Origin: Promicromonospora sukumoe
GTDB taxonomy: Bacteria > Actinomycetota > Actinomycetes > Actinomycetales > Cellulomonadaceae
Length of the DNA: 64,000 nt
Reading direction: 5' to 3'
NCBI RefSeq assembly: GCF_014137995.1
Contig: NZ_JACGWV010000002.1
Coordinates: 1,116,001 to 1,180,000 of the forward strand
The notes beneath the pieces are model-generated. The model saw only the letters and a program-made list of their open reading frames with translations. It was not told the origin of the DNA and did not search any database. Position 1 is the first letter of the stretch; each line of letters starts with the position of its first letter. The translations under genes and the position numbers were made by a program. Positions 33,167 through 41,756 of the stretch are shown in pieces.

Positions 33167-34402
33167 ATGAACCCGTTCGTTCTGGTCGGTGGTGGACTGA
33201 CGACAGCCCGTGCCGCGGAAGCGCTGCGCAAAGAGGGGTACCGCGGCGACCTCGTGGTCGTGACCAGCGAGCCCCATCATCCGTACGAACGGCCCCCGCT
33301 CAGCAAGGACTATCTCCGGGGCGAGTCGGAGCGGGACGCCGTCTTCCCGCTGGACCAGGCCTGGTACCGCGAGCACGAGGTGACCGTCCGGACCAACGAG
33401 ACGGTGGTCGGGCTGAACCCGGGCGAGCACATGCTGACCCTGTCCGACGGCGCCACGCTCCCCTTCGCGAAGCTGCTCCTCGCCCCCGGTTCGACGCCGC
33501 GTCCGCTCGACGCGACCGGCACCGACCTGTCGGGCGTGCACTACCTGCGCACGATCGACGACTCGGACCGCATCTCCAGCATGCTGCTGGAGGCGTCGCT
33601 GGAGGGCGTGGGCCGGGTCGCCGTCGTCGGCGACGGCTGGATCGGTCTCGAGGTCGCGGCGTCGGCCCGGACCCTGGGGCTGGACGTCACCGTGGTGGGC
33701 CGCGGGTCGCACCCGCTGGGCCGCGTGCTGGGGCCGGAGATGGGCGACTTCTACGCCGGGGTGCACGTCGAGCACGACGTGCGCCTGGTGCGCCGCACCT
33801 CGGTCTCGGGGCTGCAGGGCGCGGACGGCCGGGTCACCGGCGTCGAGCTGTCGGACGGGACACGGATCGGGGCCGACGTCGTCGTGATCGGTGTCGGCGC
33901 CACCCCGAACATCGGGCTCGCGGAGGTCGCCGGGCTGGACCTGCGGCCCGCGGCGGAGGGCGGCGGGATCGTCGTGGACGGCACCCTGGCGACGTCGCAC
34001 CCGGACATCTTCGCGGCGGGCGACGTCGCGAGCATCCCCTCGCCGCACTACGGGCGGCCGCTGCGGGTGGAGCACTGGGCGACGGCGGAGCGGACCGGCG
34101 CGCACGCCGGGCGGGCCATGCTCGGCGCCACCGCGCCGTTCGACCGGCTGCCGTACTTCTACAGCGACCAGTACGACGTCGGCATGGAGTACACCGGCTG
34201 GGTGGACGTGCCCGGCGGGTACGACGACGTGGTGGTCTCGGGGGATCTCGGAGCCCGGGAGTTCGTGGCGTTCTGGCTGCTCGACGGGCAGGTCGTGGCC
34301 GGGATGGCCGTGAACGTGTGGGAACAGATGGACCGTGTGGAGGAACTGATCAGGTCTCGGAGGAAGGTTCCGCGCGAGGAGCTGGACGCCTTCGTGGGCT
34401 GA
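33167..34402 (+). CDS. FAD-dependent NAD(P)H oxidoreductase (ferredoxin reductase type)
   Basis: 411 residues from the ATG at 33167; SD AGGAGG lies 6 nt upstream. N-terminal FAD-binding VLVGGGLTTARAAEALRKEG; HHPYERPPLSKDYL, typical of rubredoxin/ferredoxin reductases; a second Rossmann motif VAVVGDGWIGLEVAASA for NAD(P)H; and PDIFAAGDVAS for the FAD tail. The C-terminal reductase domain starts near PYFYSDQYDVGMEYTG. It passes electrons from NAD(P)H to a ferredoxin-like partner, for instance of a P450 or dioxygenase, none of which is adjacent. Confidence 0.92.
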   Translation: MNPFVLVGGGLTTARAAEALRKEGYRGDLVVVTSEPHHPYERPPLSKDYLRGESERDAVFPLDQAWYREHEVTVRTNETVVGLNPGEHMLTLSDGATLPFAKLLLAPGSTPRPLDATGTDLSGVHYLRTIDDSDRISSMLLEASLEGVGRVAVVGDGWIGLEVAASARTLGLDVTVVGRGSHPLGRVLGPEMGDFYAGVHVEHDVRLVRRTSVSGLQGADGRVTGVELSDGTRIGADVVVIGVGATPNIGLAEVAGLDLRPAAEGGGIVVDGTLATSHPDIFAAGDVASIPSPHYGRPLRVEHWATAERTGAHAGRAMLGATAPFDRLPYFYSDQYDVGMEYTGWVDVPGGYDDVVVSGDLGAREFVAFWLLDGQVVAGMAVNVWEQMDRVEELIRSRRKVPREELDAFVG

Positions 34403-34425
34403 CCCCCCGGTGGGACGATCTCGGG

Positions 34426-35826
34426 GTGCCACCACTCCCCAGGATCCTCGCACTCGCCGCCGTCTCCGTGCTGGTCCTGGCGGGATGCACGCCGTCCGCC
34501 GACGAGCCGCCCGCCGAGGTGACGTCGGCCGCCGACGCGGTCCGTGACCTCCCCGGGGTCGACGACGTCGCGGTCACCCGGACCGTCTCCGAGGGCGAGC
34601 CCGTCCAGGGCAACTTCGGGCAGCGGCGCGAACAGGCGCCGAGCACCGTGAGCGTCGAGGTCGCCCTGGCGGGCACGCTCGACCCGCGCGCGGCGGGCGA
34701 GGCCGCCGGGGAGGCCCACCGCCTCCTGGTCGCCGGGGCCGACCGCGTGGACGACGGGGAGAACGTCACGGTGGCGTCGAGCTTCGTCGGCGGCCCGGGG
34801 CTCAGCGTGAGCACGGGGCCTGCGACGGCGTCCGAGGTCGTGTCCGCCGCCGTCGCCGACGGGTTCGCCCTGCTCGCGGCGGGGGCGAGCACCGTGGGCC
34901 TGAGCCTCGGTCTCGGTGGTGGTGACGGCTCCTGGGAGGAGAGCCCGATCGCCTCGACGGCCCACGTGACCGCCGCGAGCCCCGAAGACTTCGTCGGCCT
35001 GGCCCGCACCGCCGTGGAGCTGGAGCGCGGCGTCGACCTCGAGGCCCCCGGCGTGCACTACCAGGGCGCTACGCGCATGCCCGACGTCGACGCCGTCCGC
35101 CTGCTGGTCGCCGCGGCGGCCCGGCCCGGGGTCGTGGACGCGACGTACCTCTCCCCGGAGCAGCGGATCACCCTCCAGACCGACGCCGAGGCCGACAGTC
35201 AGAGCCTTGCTGACCTGCGACGTTGGCTCGAGACCCAGGACTACGGCACAGCCGACGACCCCGTGGGCTACACGGTCCTGGACGCGGCGTACGCCGAGAC
35301 GACCGGCTGGGTGTCCGGCGCGGAGCCGGCCTCGCACGCGCCCCACACCCTCGACCCGTTCACCGATGCTGGGGTCTGGCCCGAGGACCCCACCGCCCCG
35401 GACTGCGCCGGCCCGGACCTGGAGGTCACGTTCGGCGTCGTGGACTCGGCGGCGGGCACCCGCGGCGGGTCGGTCCGGGCAACGAACGTCTCGGGCGGAC
35501 CGTGCGCCGTCGAGAACGTGCCCGGCCTCGTCTTCGAGAACGAGGCCGGGCAGCCCCAGCAGGACGTCACGATCGAGCCTTACGAGCCGGGCGTCGTGCC
35601 CGGCCGCGTGGTCGTGCCCGACGGCGGGACGGTGCTCGCCCCGCTGCTCTGGCGCGCCATGTCGACCGCCAACGACCCGGACACGACCACGACGGTCCAG
35701 GTCACCACGGTCCCGGGCGCCGATCCGGTGCCGCTCGACGCGACGACGGACGGCACCCCTGCGACAGGGCTCGACGTCCTCGACGGCGCCGAGGTCCGGA
35801 TCGGCCCCTGGACCCAGGGCGACTAG
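34426..35826 (+). CDS. DUF4232-containing lipoprotein
   Basis: 466 residues from the GTG at 34426. Signal peptide II: VPPLPRILALAAVSVLVLAG followed by lipobox Cys21. The long middle part is Ala/Val-rich and divergent. The C-terminal ~135 residues (DCAGPDLEVTFGVVDSAAGT ... GGPCAVENVPGLVF) match DUF4232, a beta-sandwich common in actinobacterial lipoproteins, with a conserved Cys pair. Extracytoplasmic; function unknown. It ends 3 bp before the convergent LamG gene stop. Confidence 0.82.
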   Translation: MPPLPRILALAAVSVLVLAGCTPSADEPPAEVTSAADAVRDLPGVDDVAVTRTVSEGEPVQGNFGQRREQAPSTVSVEVALAGTLDPRAAGEAAGEAHRLLVAGADRVDDGENVTVASSFVGGPGLSVSTGPATASEVVSAAVADGFALLAAGASTVGLSLGLGGGDGSWEESPIASTAHVTAASPEDFVGLARTAVELERGVDLEAPGVHYQGATRMPDVDAVRLLVAAAARPGVVDATYLSPEQRITLQTDAEADSQSLADLRRWLETQDYGTADDPVGYTVLDAAYAETTGWVSGAEPASHAPHTLDPFTDAGVWPEDPTAPDCAGPDLEVTFGVVDSAAGTRGGSVRATNVSGGPCAVENVPGLVFENEAGQPQQDVTIEPYEPGVVPGRVVVPDGGTVLAPLLWRAMSTANDPDTTTTVQVTTVPGADPVPLDATTDGTPATGLDVLDGAEVRIGPWTQGD

Positions 35827-35829
35827 CGC

Positions 35830-36906
35830 TCACGTCGTCGCGCCGAAGCACCACTGCACCATCTTGGTGTCGGCGGGCGCACCCGCCAGAACCCGGACGT
35901 TGTCCACCGATCCGGACCAGTCCGAGCCGCCGACGAGCAACGGGGCTCCCGACCCCGCGTCCAGCGGGTCGACGGTGCTCTGGGCAACCTGACGCGGAGT
36001 GTCGACGTACGACTCGCAGAAATACATCCGGACCTCGTCGGCGTACGGGTTCCGGATCGCCGTGACGGCGTTCCACACGCCGGGGAGTGGCTCCGCGTCG
36101 GCATAGGTCGTGGTCGATCCGCCTCCGTCCCCTGTCGCGACCGTAAAGGCCCAGCAGGTAGCGGTCGCCGTGGGGCACTCGGGCGAGGTCACGACCGCCA
36201 GCTCGAAGTCGGATCCCTGCGACACGACACGTCCCGGACCTGCGTCATCGGGGTTGACCACGGCCGAGACCGTGAACAGACCCGTGGGATCGACGACCAG
36301 CCCTGACGAGACCGCCGAGTCCGCAGGTTCGTCGAGCACCAGTCCGAAGTCGTCATCGGGAAACAGCTCCGCGTTGGAGCCCGGCCCCCAGAGGTCGAGG
36401 CTCGAGAGCGCGAGGGTGTCCCCTGTCACCTCGCTGACCGCCGTCCCTCCCTCTCCCTCGTCGAACAGCCAGCGACCGGCCGTTACCGGCAGACGGACAT
36501 TGAACTCGTAGGTCGGTGCGCTGGTCGCGATGCCCCTTGCGTCCACAGCGCTCACCGCCAGCCATGTGGACCCGGCATGCCTCGGGGCGAACTCGAGAAG
36601 CTCTCCGGGGACGATCTCGCCACGCGGCCCCGGCGTGAACTTGTAGCGGTAGTAGGCGACATCGTCTCCGCCGTCCAGCGCGAACGCGCCAGGCACGTCG
36701 GGGCCTCCGGTCGAGACTCCCTGCTCGTACAGGGCGGGGTATCCCGCGACCGGGGTGATCGTCGGTACACCGGACTGGGCCGCCTCGGCCGTCGCAGCGG
36801 CCGGGTACTCCGCCGCGACGGCACCGGGAACGAGCAGCGTTCCGCTCAGGGACAGGGCCGCGACCACCGCGGCGACTCGACGTCGGATCCATGGACTCTC
36901 GGGCAC
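35830..36906 (-). CDS. Secreted LamG-like jelly-roll protein
   Basis: 358 residues from the GTG at 36906, with GGTGG 7 nt upstream. The signal peptide ends near VPGAVAA. An N-terminal fibronectin-like segment (YPALYEQGVSTGGPDVPGAF, STWLAVSAVDARGIATSAPT) is followed by a LamG/concanavalin-type domain (AGRWLFDEGEGGTAVSEVTG, FTVSAVVNPDDAGPGRVVSQ, LLVGGSDWSGSVDNVRVLAG). It resembles the LamG modules of long actinobacterial RHS/YD-repeat or wall-associated proteins but stands alone. No catalytic domain; possibly a carbohydrate-binding or adhesive protein. Confidence 0.8.
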   Translation of the reverse strand: MPESPWIRRRVAAVVAALSLSGTLLVPGAVAAEYPAAATAEAAQSGVPTITPVAGYPALYEQGVSTGGPDVPGAFALDGGDDVAYYRYKFTPGPRGEIVPGELLEFAPRHAGSTWLAVSAVDARGIATSAPTYEFNVRLPVTAGRWLFDEGEGGTAVSEVTGDTLALSSLDLWGPGSNAELFPDDDFGLVLDEPADSAVSSGLVVDPTGLFTVSAVVNPDDAGPGRVVSQGSDFELAVVTSPECPTATATCWAFTVATGDGGGSTTTYADAEPLPGVWNAVTAIRNPYADEVRMYFCESYVDTPRQVAQSTVDPLDAGSGAPLLVGGSDWSGSVDNVRVLAGAPADTKMVQWCFGATT

Positions 36907-37029
36907 GGGCGAACCACCAGCCTCTCGACGAGCCCCGGCTGAACCCGCGCTCCACCATGGAGAGCGGCCTGACCTGGGATGACGGCCTGCCGGGGCACCT
37001 CGACCGTATCGACGGCCGGCGGTCGGCAC

Positions 37030-37054
37030 GACAAAACTTGTGGGTGATTTTGTC
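37030..37054. promoter_or_regulatory. Inverted repeat GACAAAA-N11-TTTTGTC upstream of the LamG gene
   Basis: Perfect 7-bp arms in an A/T-rich patch about 125 bp before the LamG start. The size and spacing suit a dimeric repressor, and the A/T-rich patch probably also holds the LamG promoter. The surrounding 36907-37076 has no gene. Confidence 0.5.
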
Positions 37055-37076
37055 CTTATTTGACCAAAGACTGCCC

Positions 37077-37700
37077 TCAGGCGTCGCACGCCTCCTGCAG
37101 CGCCTCGCCCAGGCGGTCGCCGCCGTCGGCGCCTCCGCCGACGTAGAGCGTTCCGGGCAGCCGCAGCGAGGACTCCCGCTCCACGCCGAGCGCCCGCACC
37201 GTCACGGGCACCTGGTCGAACTCGTACCAGACGCCGGATTCCTGGACACTGCCGCGCTGCGGGTCGACGATCCACATCGTGACCCCTCGGCCCGCCGGGA
37301 GCACGACCCGGTCGGAGGTGCCGGCCGGGGCGCCCCCGTCCGTTCCGCCCGTGACGGCCGTGTCGTCCGCCGGGTCGTCGCTCAGCGCCTCGAAGCGGTA
37401 GGCCTCCGGGTCCTGGCTGATGACGGTGACGGGCCAGGGCGACACGTTGCGGACGGACTGCGCGACGACCACTTCGTCGCCGCCGCCGTACACGGCCAGG
37501 GCCATGTCGGGGAGGCAGTCCGGCAACGCCATCCCGGCGTGCCTGGTCACCCCGCTCGCCTCGACCTGCGCGCTCCGAGCGGCGTACCGCCACACGCCGA
37601 TGCCGGCGACCAGCGCCACCACGACCACCGCGCCCACGACCCACGCCGTGCGCCGACCCCGCCGCTGTCCAGGCCCCACCGAACCCGCCGCATCCACCAT
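37077..37700 (-). CDS. Membrane-anchored exported protein, unknown
   Basis: 207 residues from the ATG at 37700, which has TATCCT 6 nt upstream (leaderless). An Arg-rich cytoplasmic start precedes one helix (TAWVVGAVVVVALVAGIGVW). The exported domain contains DCLPDMALAVYGGGDEVVVA and ends with LGEALQEACDA, so one disulfide is possible. A Gly/Thr/Asp-rich loop lies in the middle. No recognised family. Confidence 0.72.
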   Translation of the reverse strand: MVDAAGSVGPGQRRGRRTAWVVGAVVVVALVAGIGVWRYAARSAQVEASGVTRHAGMALPDCLPDMALAVYGGGDEVVVAQSVRNVSPWPVTVISQDPEAYRFEALSDDPADDTAVTGGTDGGAPAGTSDRVVLPAGRGVTMWIVDPQRGSVQESGVWYEFDQVPVTVRALGVERESSLRLPGTLYVGGGADGGDRLGEALQEACDA

Positions 37701-37706
37701 CCGCAC

Positions 37707-37712
37707 AGGATA
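37707..37712 (-). promoter_or_regulatory. -10 box for leaderless gene at 37700
   Basis: TATCCT on the minus strand ends 6 nt before the ATG at 37700, which is why that ATG was chosen over the upstream GTG at 37706. Confidence 0.5.
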
Positions 37713-37724
37713 GGGCGGGCAAGA

Positions 37725-37760
37725 CGAAGCCGGCCGGGCCGACAGGCTCGACCGGCTTCG
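37725..37760 (-). terminator. Terminator-like hairpin after DAHP synthase
   Basis: CGAAGCCGG (37725-37733) pairs with CCGGCTTCG (37752-37760). It lies just past the aroG-type gene stop at 37770. TCTTG follows on the minus strand, and a T6 run precedes the hairpin. Confidence 0.65.
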
Positions 37761-37769
37761 AAAAAAGGA

Positions 37770-38882
37770 TCAGCCCCGCCGCTCGCGCACGGCCTTGGCC
37801 AGGTCGCGGAGCAGGTCCTCCGTGGTGTCCCAGTCCATGCACTTGTCGGTGACCGACTGGCCGTAGGTCAGCTCCGACAGCGGGCCGGGCTGCTGCGCGC
37901 CGGCCTCCAGGAAGCTCTCCATCATGATGCCCGTGATGCCGTGCTCGCCGTCGGCGATGCGGTTGGCGATCTCGTGCACGACGCCGGCCTGGCGCACGTG
38001 GTCCTTACCCGAGTTGCCGTGGCTCGCGTCGACGATCACGCCGGTCTCGACGGCCCCGCCGAGACCGGAGGTGCGTGCCACACGCAGGGCGGCGGCGACG
38101 TCCTCGGGCGAGTAGTTGGGGCCGGAACGGCCGCCGCGCAGGATCACGTGGCAGTCCGGGTTGCCGGTGGTCTCGACGGCGGCGGCGCGGCCCTCGGCGT
38201 CGGCCCCGAAGAAGGTGTGCTCGCTGGCGGCGGTGATGCAGCCGTCCACGGCGATCTGCACGTCACCGTCGGTCGCGTTCTTGAACCCGACGGGCATCGA
38301 CAGGCCGGAGGCGAGCTGGCGGTGCACCTGCGACTCCACGTTGCGGGCACCGATGGCGCCCCAGGTCACGGCGTCGGCGATGTACTGCGGGCTGGTGGGC
38401 TCCAGGAACTCGGACCCGGCGGGCACCCCGGCGTCGAGCACCCCGAGCAGCACCTCGCGGGCCAGGTTCAGGCCGTGCCGCACGTCGTGCGAGCCGTCCA
38501 GGTGCGGGTCGTTGATCAGGCCCTTCCAGCCCACGGTGGTGCGCGGCTTCTCGAAGTACACGCGCATCACGACGACGAGGTCGTCGGAGAGCTCGCGCCG
38601 GAGCGCGGCGAGCCGTCCGGCGTACTCCAGCGCGGCGGCCGGGTCGTGCACCGAGCACGGGCCGACGATCGTCAGGAGACGGTCGTCCTCGCCGGTCAGG
38701 ACGTCGCGCACCTCGCGGCGGGACGTCGTCACGAGGTCGCTGCGGGCGGTGCCGAGCGGCATCGCCTCCAGCAGGCCACGCGGGGCGGGCAGCGGGTCGA
38801 GAGCGCGGATGCGCAGGTCGGAGGTGCGGGTACCGAGGTCGGTCGATGCCTCGGTGCTGGGTTCCGCGGGGGTGATGCTCAT
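37770..38882 (-). CDS. aroG: 3-deoxy-7-phosphoheptulonate (DAHP) synthase, class I
   Basis: 370 residues from the ATG at 38882. It condenses PEP and erythrose 4-phosphate, the entry step of aromatic amino acid synthesis. AroG/AroF/AroH landmarks: LLTIVGPCSVHDPAAALEYA, MRVYFEKPRTTVGWKGLIND, SQVHRQLASGLSMPVGFKNA, VDASHGNSGKDH and GIMMESFLEAGAQ. Class I types are feedback-inhibited by aromatic amino acids. The 5' leader holds a Trp/Tyr/Phe-rich leader peptide and a terminator hairpin (attenuation). Confidence 0.96.
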   Translation of the reverse strand: MSITPAEPSTEASTDLGTRTSDLRIRALDPLPAPRGLLEAMPLGTARSDLVTTSRREVRDVLTGEDDRLLTIVGPCSVHDPAAALEYAGRLAALRRELSDDLVVVMRVYFEKPRTTVGWKGLINDPHLDGSHDVRHGLNLAREVLLGVLDAGVPAGSEFLEPTSPQYIADAVTWGAIGARNVESQVHRQLASGLSMPVGFKNATDGDVQIAVDGCITAASEHTFFGADAEGRAAAVETTGNPDCHVILRGGRSGPNYSPEDVAAALRVARTSGLGGAVETGVIVDASHGNSGKDHVRQAGVVHEIANRIADGEHGITGIMMESFLEAGAQQPGPLSELTYGQSVTDKCMDWDTTEDLLRDLAKAVRERRG

Positions 38883-38978
38883 CGGGATCGGGGCTCCTGG
38901 TCGGCGAGGTCTGGTTCGAGGAACCGGACGGCCCGCCACCGACTCCTGGTCCGGAGCGGCCCGTCTCGGTAAAGACGA

Positions 38979-39010
38979 AGGGCCTGGACGCGATCGGCGT
39001 CCCAGGCCCT
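38979..39010 (-). terminator. Attenuator terminator hairpin in the DAHP synthase leader
   Basis: On the minus strand AGGGCCTGG (from 39010) pairs with CCAGGCCCT (ending 38979). An inner GACGC/GCGTC stem surrounds the GATCG loop, with one bulged base. It is followed by a pyrimidine-rich TCGTCTTT. It ends about 97 nt before the aroG start and begins 20 nt after the leader-peptide stop, as in translation-controlled attenuators. Confidence 0.7.
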
Positions 39011-39030
39011 GGCTCCGGGTGGAAAGTTGG

Positions 39031-39096
39031 TCAGGCGTACGCCCGCCGAGCTCCACCAGGAGCCGACGTAAAGCGCCAATACCAACGGATGTCCAC
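39031..39096 (-). CDS. Leader peptide of the DAHP synthase attenuator
   Basis: A 21-codon reading frame from the GTG at 39096 to the TGA at 39031. Codons 2-8 read DIRWYWR and codon 9 is Phe, so Trp, Tyr, Trp and Phe codons sit within five positions (W-Y-W-R-F), and a second Tyr lies near the end. TACCGT (39104-39109) ends 7 nt before the GTG, so the transcript should be leaderless. Ribosome stalling when aromatic aminoacyl-tRNAs run short would favour read-through of the downstream hairpin. Confidence 0.75.
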   Translation of the reverse strand: MDIRWYWRFTSAPGGARRAYA

Positions 39097-39103
39097 GGCC
39101 AAA

Positions 39104-39109
39104 ACGGTA
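39104..39109 (-). promoter_or_regulatory. -10 box of the aroG leader transcript
   Basis: TACCGT on the minus strand, 7 nt before the leader-peptide GTG at 39096. Confidence 0.6.
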
Positions 39110-39179
39110 GCCCCACCCCCGGCGGCTGTCCACCGGATCCCAGGATGCGGTCGATCACAGTGCCCCGGGACCTGCGAAG

Positions 39180-39911
39180 CTACCGGGCGTAGCGCTCCAC
39201 GAACGCCCGCAGCACGCGCAGCGGCTCGGTGACCTCGACGGCGAGGCAGCGCTCCCGCACCAGCTCGGCCTCCTCGGGCGGGAAGTACCCGTACTCGCGG
39301 TAGACGGCGATCCGCTGGTCGATCCCCGGGCCGTCGAGCTCGGGGTGGAACTGCGTGGCGTACAGGTTCTGCTTGACCCGGAACATCTGGACCGGGCAGC
39401 CGGCGGACGAGGCCAGCAGCACCGCGTGGTCGGGCAGCTTGCGCACCGCCTCCTTGTGGCCGACGTACGCGGCGAAGGACTGCGGCATGCCGGCCAGCAG
39501 CGGCTCGTCCGCCGCGTCCGGCGTCAGCTCGATCGTCACGGGGCCCACCGGCTCGGCGTACGTCGCGTCGATCACCGCGCCCTGGTGCGCCCCGAGGGTG
39601 CCGACGCCGTAGCAGGCGCCCAGGAACGGGAAGTCGCGGGCCACGATCTCGTCGAGCAGTCCGGCCAGCTCGGCCTCGACGCGCCGCTGCACGGGACCCT
39701 TCGTCTCCTCGGGGTCCGAGGAGTTGAAGGGTCCCCCGCCGACGAGGACCCCGGAGTAGTCGTCCAGGTCCACCGGCGGCAGCGGGTCGCGCTCGAGACG
39801 CACCCGGTGCAGCTGCTCGGGTTCGAGGCCCCCGTACCGGAGGAAGGCCTCGTGCTCACCGTCCGCGGCGAGGTCCTCCGCACGCGTCGCGAGCAGCAGA
39901 AACGGCTTCAT
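39180..39911 (-). CDS. Class I glutamine amidotransferase-like protein
   Basis: 243 residues. GATase type-1 fold with nucleophile Cys in FLGACYGVGTLGAHQG and catalytic His in ATQFHPELDG; the Glu is in PEL. The N-terminal YSGVLVGGGPFNSSD matches the oxyanion region. It resembles stand-alone GMP synthase-like amidotransferases (GuaA N-domain type) whose acceptor partner is unknown. The ATG at 39911 has TACGCT 6 nt upstream (leaderless). Confidence 0.9.
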   Translation of the reverse strand: MKPFLLLATRAEDLAADGEHEAFLRYGGLEPEQLHRVRLERDPLPPVDLDDYSGVLVGGGPFNSSDPEETKGPVQRRVEAELAGLLDEIVARDFPFLGACYGVGTLGAHQGAVIDATYAEPVGPVTIELTPDAADEPLLAGMPQSFAAYVGHKEAVRKLPDHAVLLASSAGCPVQMFRVKQNLYATQFHPELDGPGIDQRIAVYREYGYFPPEEAELVRERCLAVEVTEPLRVLRAFVERYAR

Positions 39912-39917
39912 GGAACG

Positions 39918-39923
39918 AGCGTA
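39918..39923 (-). promoter_or_regulatory. -10 box for leaderless amidotransferase gene
   Basis: TACGCT on the minus strand ends 6 nt before the ATG at 39911. Confidence 0.55.
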
Positions 39924-39942
39924 GGGGACCTCTGACCAGCGG

Positions 39943-40734
39943 TCACGTCCAGCGGAAGAGCTTGACGCCGAGCGGGAAGAGCACCACCGTCCAGGCCAGC
40001 ATGACGAGCACCTGCGAGAGCGGGAAGCCGTCGCCGAACCAGCCCGCCAGCATGCCCTGGGCGGCCGCCCCGATCGGGGTGTACTTCGAGACCTCCAGCA
40101 TCCAGTCGGGCATCACGGGCAGCGGCACCCACACCCCGGAGAACAGGAGCGACGGGAAGTAGATCAGCATCCCGAGGCCCGACGCCGAGGTGCCGCGCGC
40201 GGCCCGCGCCGCGACCAGCAGGCCGAGCGAGAACATCGCGGTGGTCGCGAGCACGAAGCACAGGAGCACGACCAGCGGGTCGACGGCGGCCGGGATGCCC
40301 AGCACCGCCATGCCCCCGACGACAGCCGCCGCCGCGGCGACGAGCAGCGCCAGCACGTTGATCACCAGGTGTGCGCCGATCAGGTTCTGCGGGGGCATCG
40401 GCGTGGTCGCCAGCCGGCGCAGGACGCCCTTCTCCCGGAACGTCGCGAACTGCACCGGCATGGTGGTCAGGGAGATCGTCGCGACCGCGAGCGCCAGCAC
40501 GGTCGGCAACCACGCGGTGATGGCGGGCGCACCGTCCCACGGCAGGCCGGGCTCGTCCATCGGGGTGCGGAAGCCGGGGATGACCAGGCCGAGCACGACC
40601 AGGAGAAGCACCGGGAACACGAGCGCGAAGAACACGGCTCCCGGGTCGCGGAGCCAGACCTTCGCCTCGGTGGCGAACAGGGTGCCGAAGCCGCGGGCGC
40701 TGCGCGCGGCGCTGACCGTTCCGACGGCGCTCAT
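39943..40734 (-). CDS. ABC-2 type transporter permease
   Basis: 263 residues. Six predicted helices, starting AVFFALVFPVLLLVVLGLVI after a short cytoplasmic segment. The TFREKGVLRRLATTPMPPQN loop and the later SLLFSGVWVPLPVMPDWM helix are hallmarks of DrrB-like ABC-2 exporters. It overlaps the ATPase gene by 4 nt (ATGA). Together they form a daunorubicin-resistance-type exporter with unknown substrate (drug or lipid). Confidence 0.92.
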   Translation of the reverse strand: MSAVGTVSAARSARGFGTLFATEAKVWLRDPGAVFFALVFPVLLLVVLGLVIPGFRTPMDEPGLPWDGAPAITAWLPTVLALAVATISLTTMPVQFATFREKGVLRRLATTPMPPQNLIGAHLVINVLALLVAAAAAVVGGMAVLGIPAAVDPLVVLLCFVLATTAMFSLGLLVAARAARGTSASGLGMLIYFPSLLFSGVWVPLPVMPDWMLEVSKYTPIGAAAQGMLAGWFGDGFPLSQVLVMLAWTVVLFPLGVKLFRWT

Positions 40735-41711
40735 GCCGCCACCTCCTCGTTCTCGTCTGCCTGGTACTGCCGTCCGGTGACCTGCACGAACACGTCCTCG
40801 AGGGTGCGCGTGACGGTGCGGACGTCGTCGGGCACCAGCTCGGCGGGAGCGAGTGCCTGCACGACGGCGAACAGCGCCCTGCGCGTTCCCGTCACCTCGA
40901 TCTCGTCCGCGGTGGTGCGGACGGCGGTGATGTCGTCGTCCTGCCGGGAGAGCAGGGTGAGGAGGTCGGCGGCCCGCTGCCGGGCGACCGGGTCGGCGAA
41001 CCGGAGCCGGACGCCGCGGGACCCGTCGAGGCCCTCGATGAGGGAGGCGGGCGTGCCCTCGGTGACGACGCGCCCCTTGTCGATCACGGCGAGCCGGTCG
41101 CAGAGCCGCTCGGCCTCGTCCATGAAGTGGGTGACGAGCAGGATGGTCACCCCGGAGTCCCGGACCCGCTCGACGAGGTCCCAGGTGGCGCGGCGGGCGG
41201 CGGGGTCGAGGCCGGTGGTGAGCTCGTCGAGGATGGCGACCTGCGGCTTGCCGACCAGCGCGAGCGCGATGGAGAGCCGCTGCTTCTGGCCGCCGGACAG
41301 CTTGCCGAACCGCTGCCTGCCGTGGGCGGTCAGGTCCAGGAGGTCGAGGAGCTCCGGCACGGACGCCGGGTCGGGGTAGAACGACGCGAAGACGCGCATC
41401 GCCTCGTCGACGGTGATGTTGTCGTGCAGCGCGGCCTCCTGGAGCTGGACGCCCACGTGCTGGCGCACCGCCAGCGGGTCGGTGCGAGGGTTCTTGCCGA
41501 GCACCCGGATGTCGCCGCCGTCGGCGGTCCGGAGGCCGGCGATGCACTCGACGGTGGTGGTCTTGCCGGCCCCGTTGGGGCCGAGCACACCGAAGATCTC
41601 GCCGTGCGCGACGGTGAGGCTGACGTCGGCGACGGCGACCTTGGCGCCGGCGCCGCGCGCCCCGGGATAGGACTTGCTGAGGTGGCTGACTTCGACGACT
41701 GGGGACGTCAT
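40731..41711 (-). CDS. ABC transporter ATP-binding protein, DrrA type
   Basis: 326 residues from the ATG at 41711; AAGGAG lies 5 nt upstream, which decides against the GTG at 41717. Walker A GPNGAGKTTT, Q-loop QLQEAALHDNIT, signature KLSGGQKQRLS, Walker B VAILDELTTGLD (Glu present, in the E-L-T context of DrrA), switch His VTHFMDEAE. The C-terminal ~90 residues match the DUF4162-type tail of exporter ATPases. It pairs with the overlapping permease gene. Confidence 0.95.
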   Translation of the reverse strand: MTSPVVEVSHLSKSYPGARGAGAKVAVADVSLTVAHGEIFGVLGPNGAGKTTTVECIAGLRTADGGDIRVLGKNPRTDPLAVRQHVGVQLQEAALHDNITVDEAMRVFASFYPDPASVPELLDLLDLTAHGRQRFGKLSGGQKQRLSIALALVGKPQVAILDELTTGLDPAARRATWDLVERVRDSGVTILLVTHFMDEAERLCDRLAVIDKGRVVTEGTPASLIEGLDGSRGVRLRFADPVARQRAADLLTLLSRQDDDITAVRTTADEIEVTGTRRALFAVVQALAPAELVPDDVRTVTRTLEDVFVQVTGRQYQADENEEVAA

Positions 41712-41756
41712 GGTCACTCCTTCTGGGTCGGATCTGGGGGGGTGCGGACGGATGGT

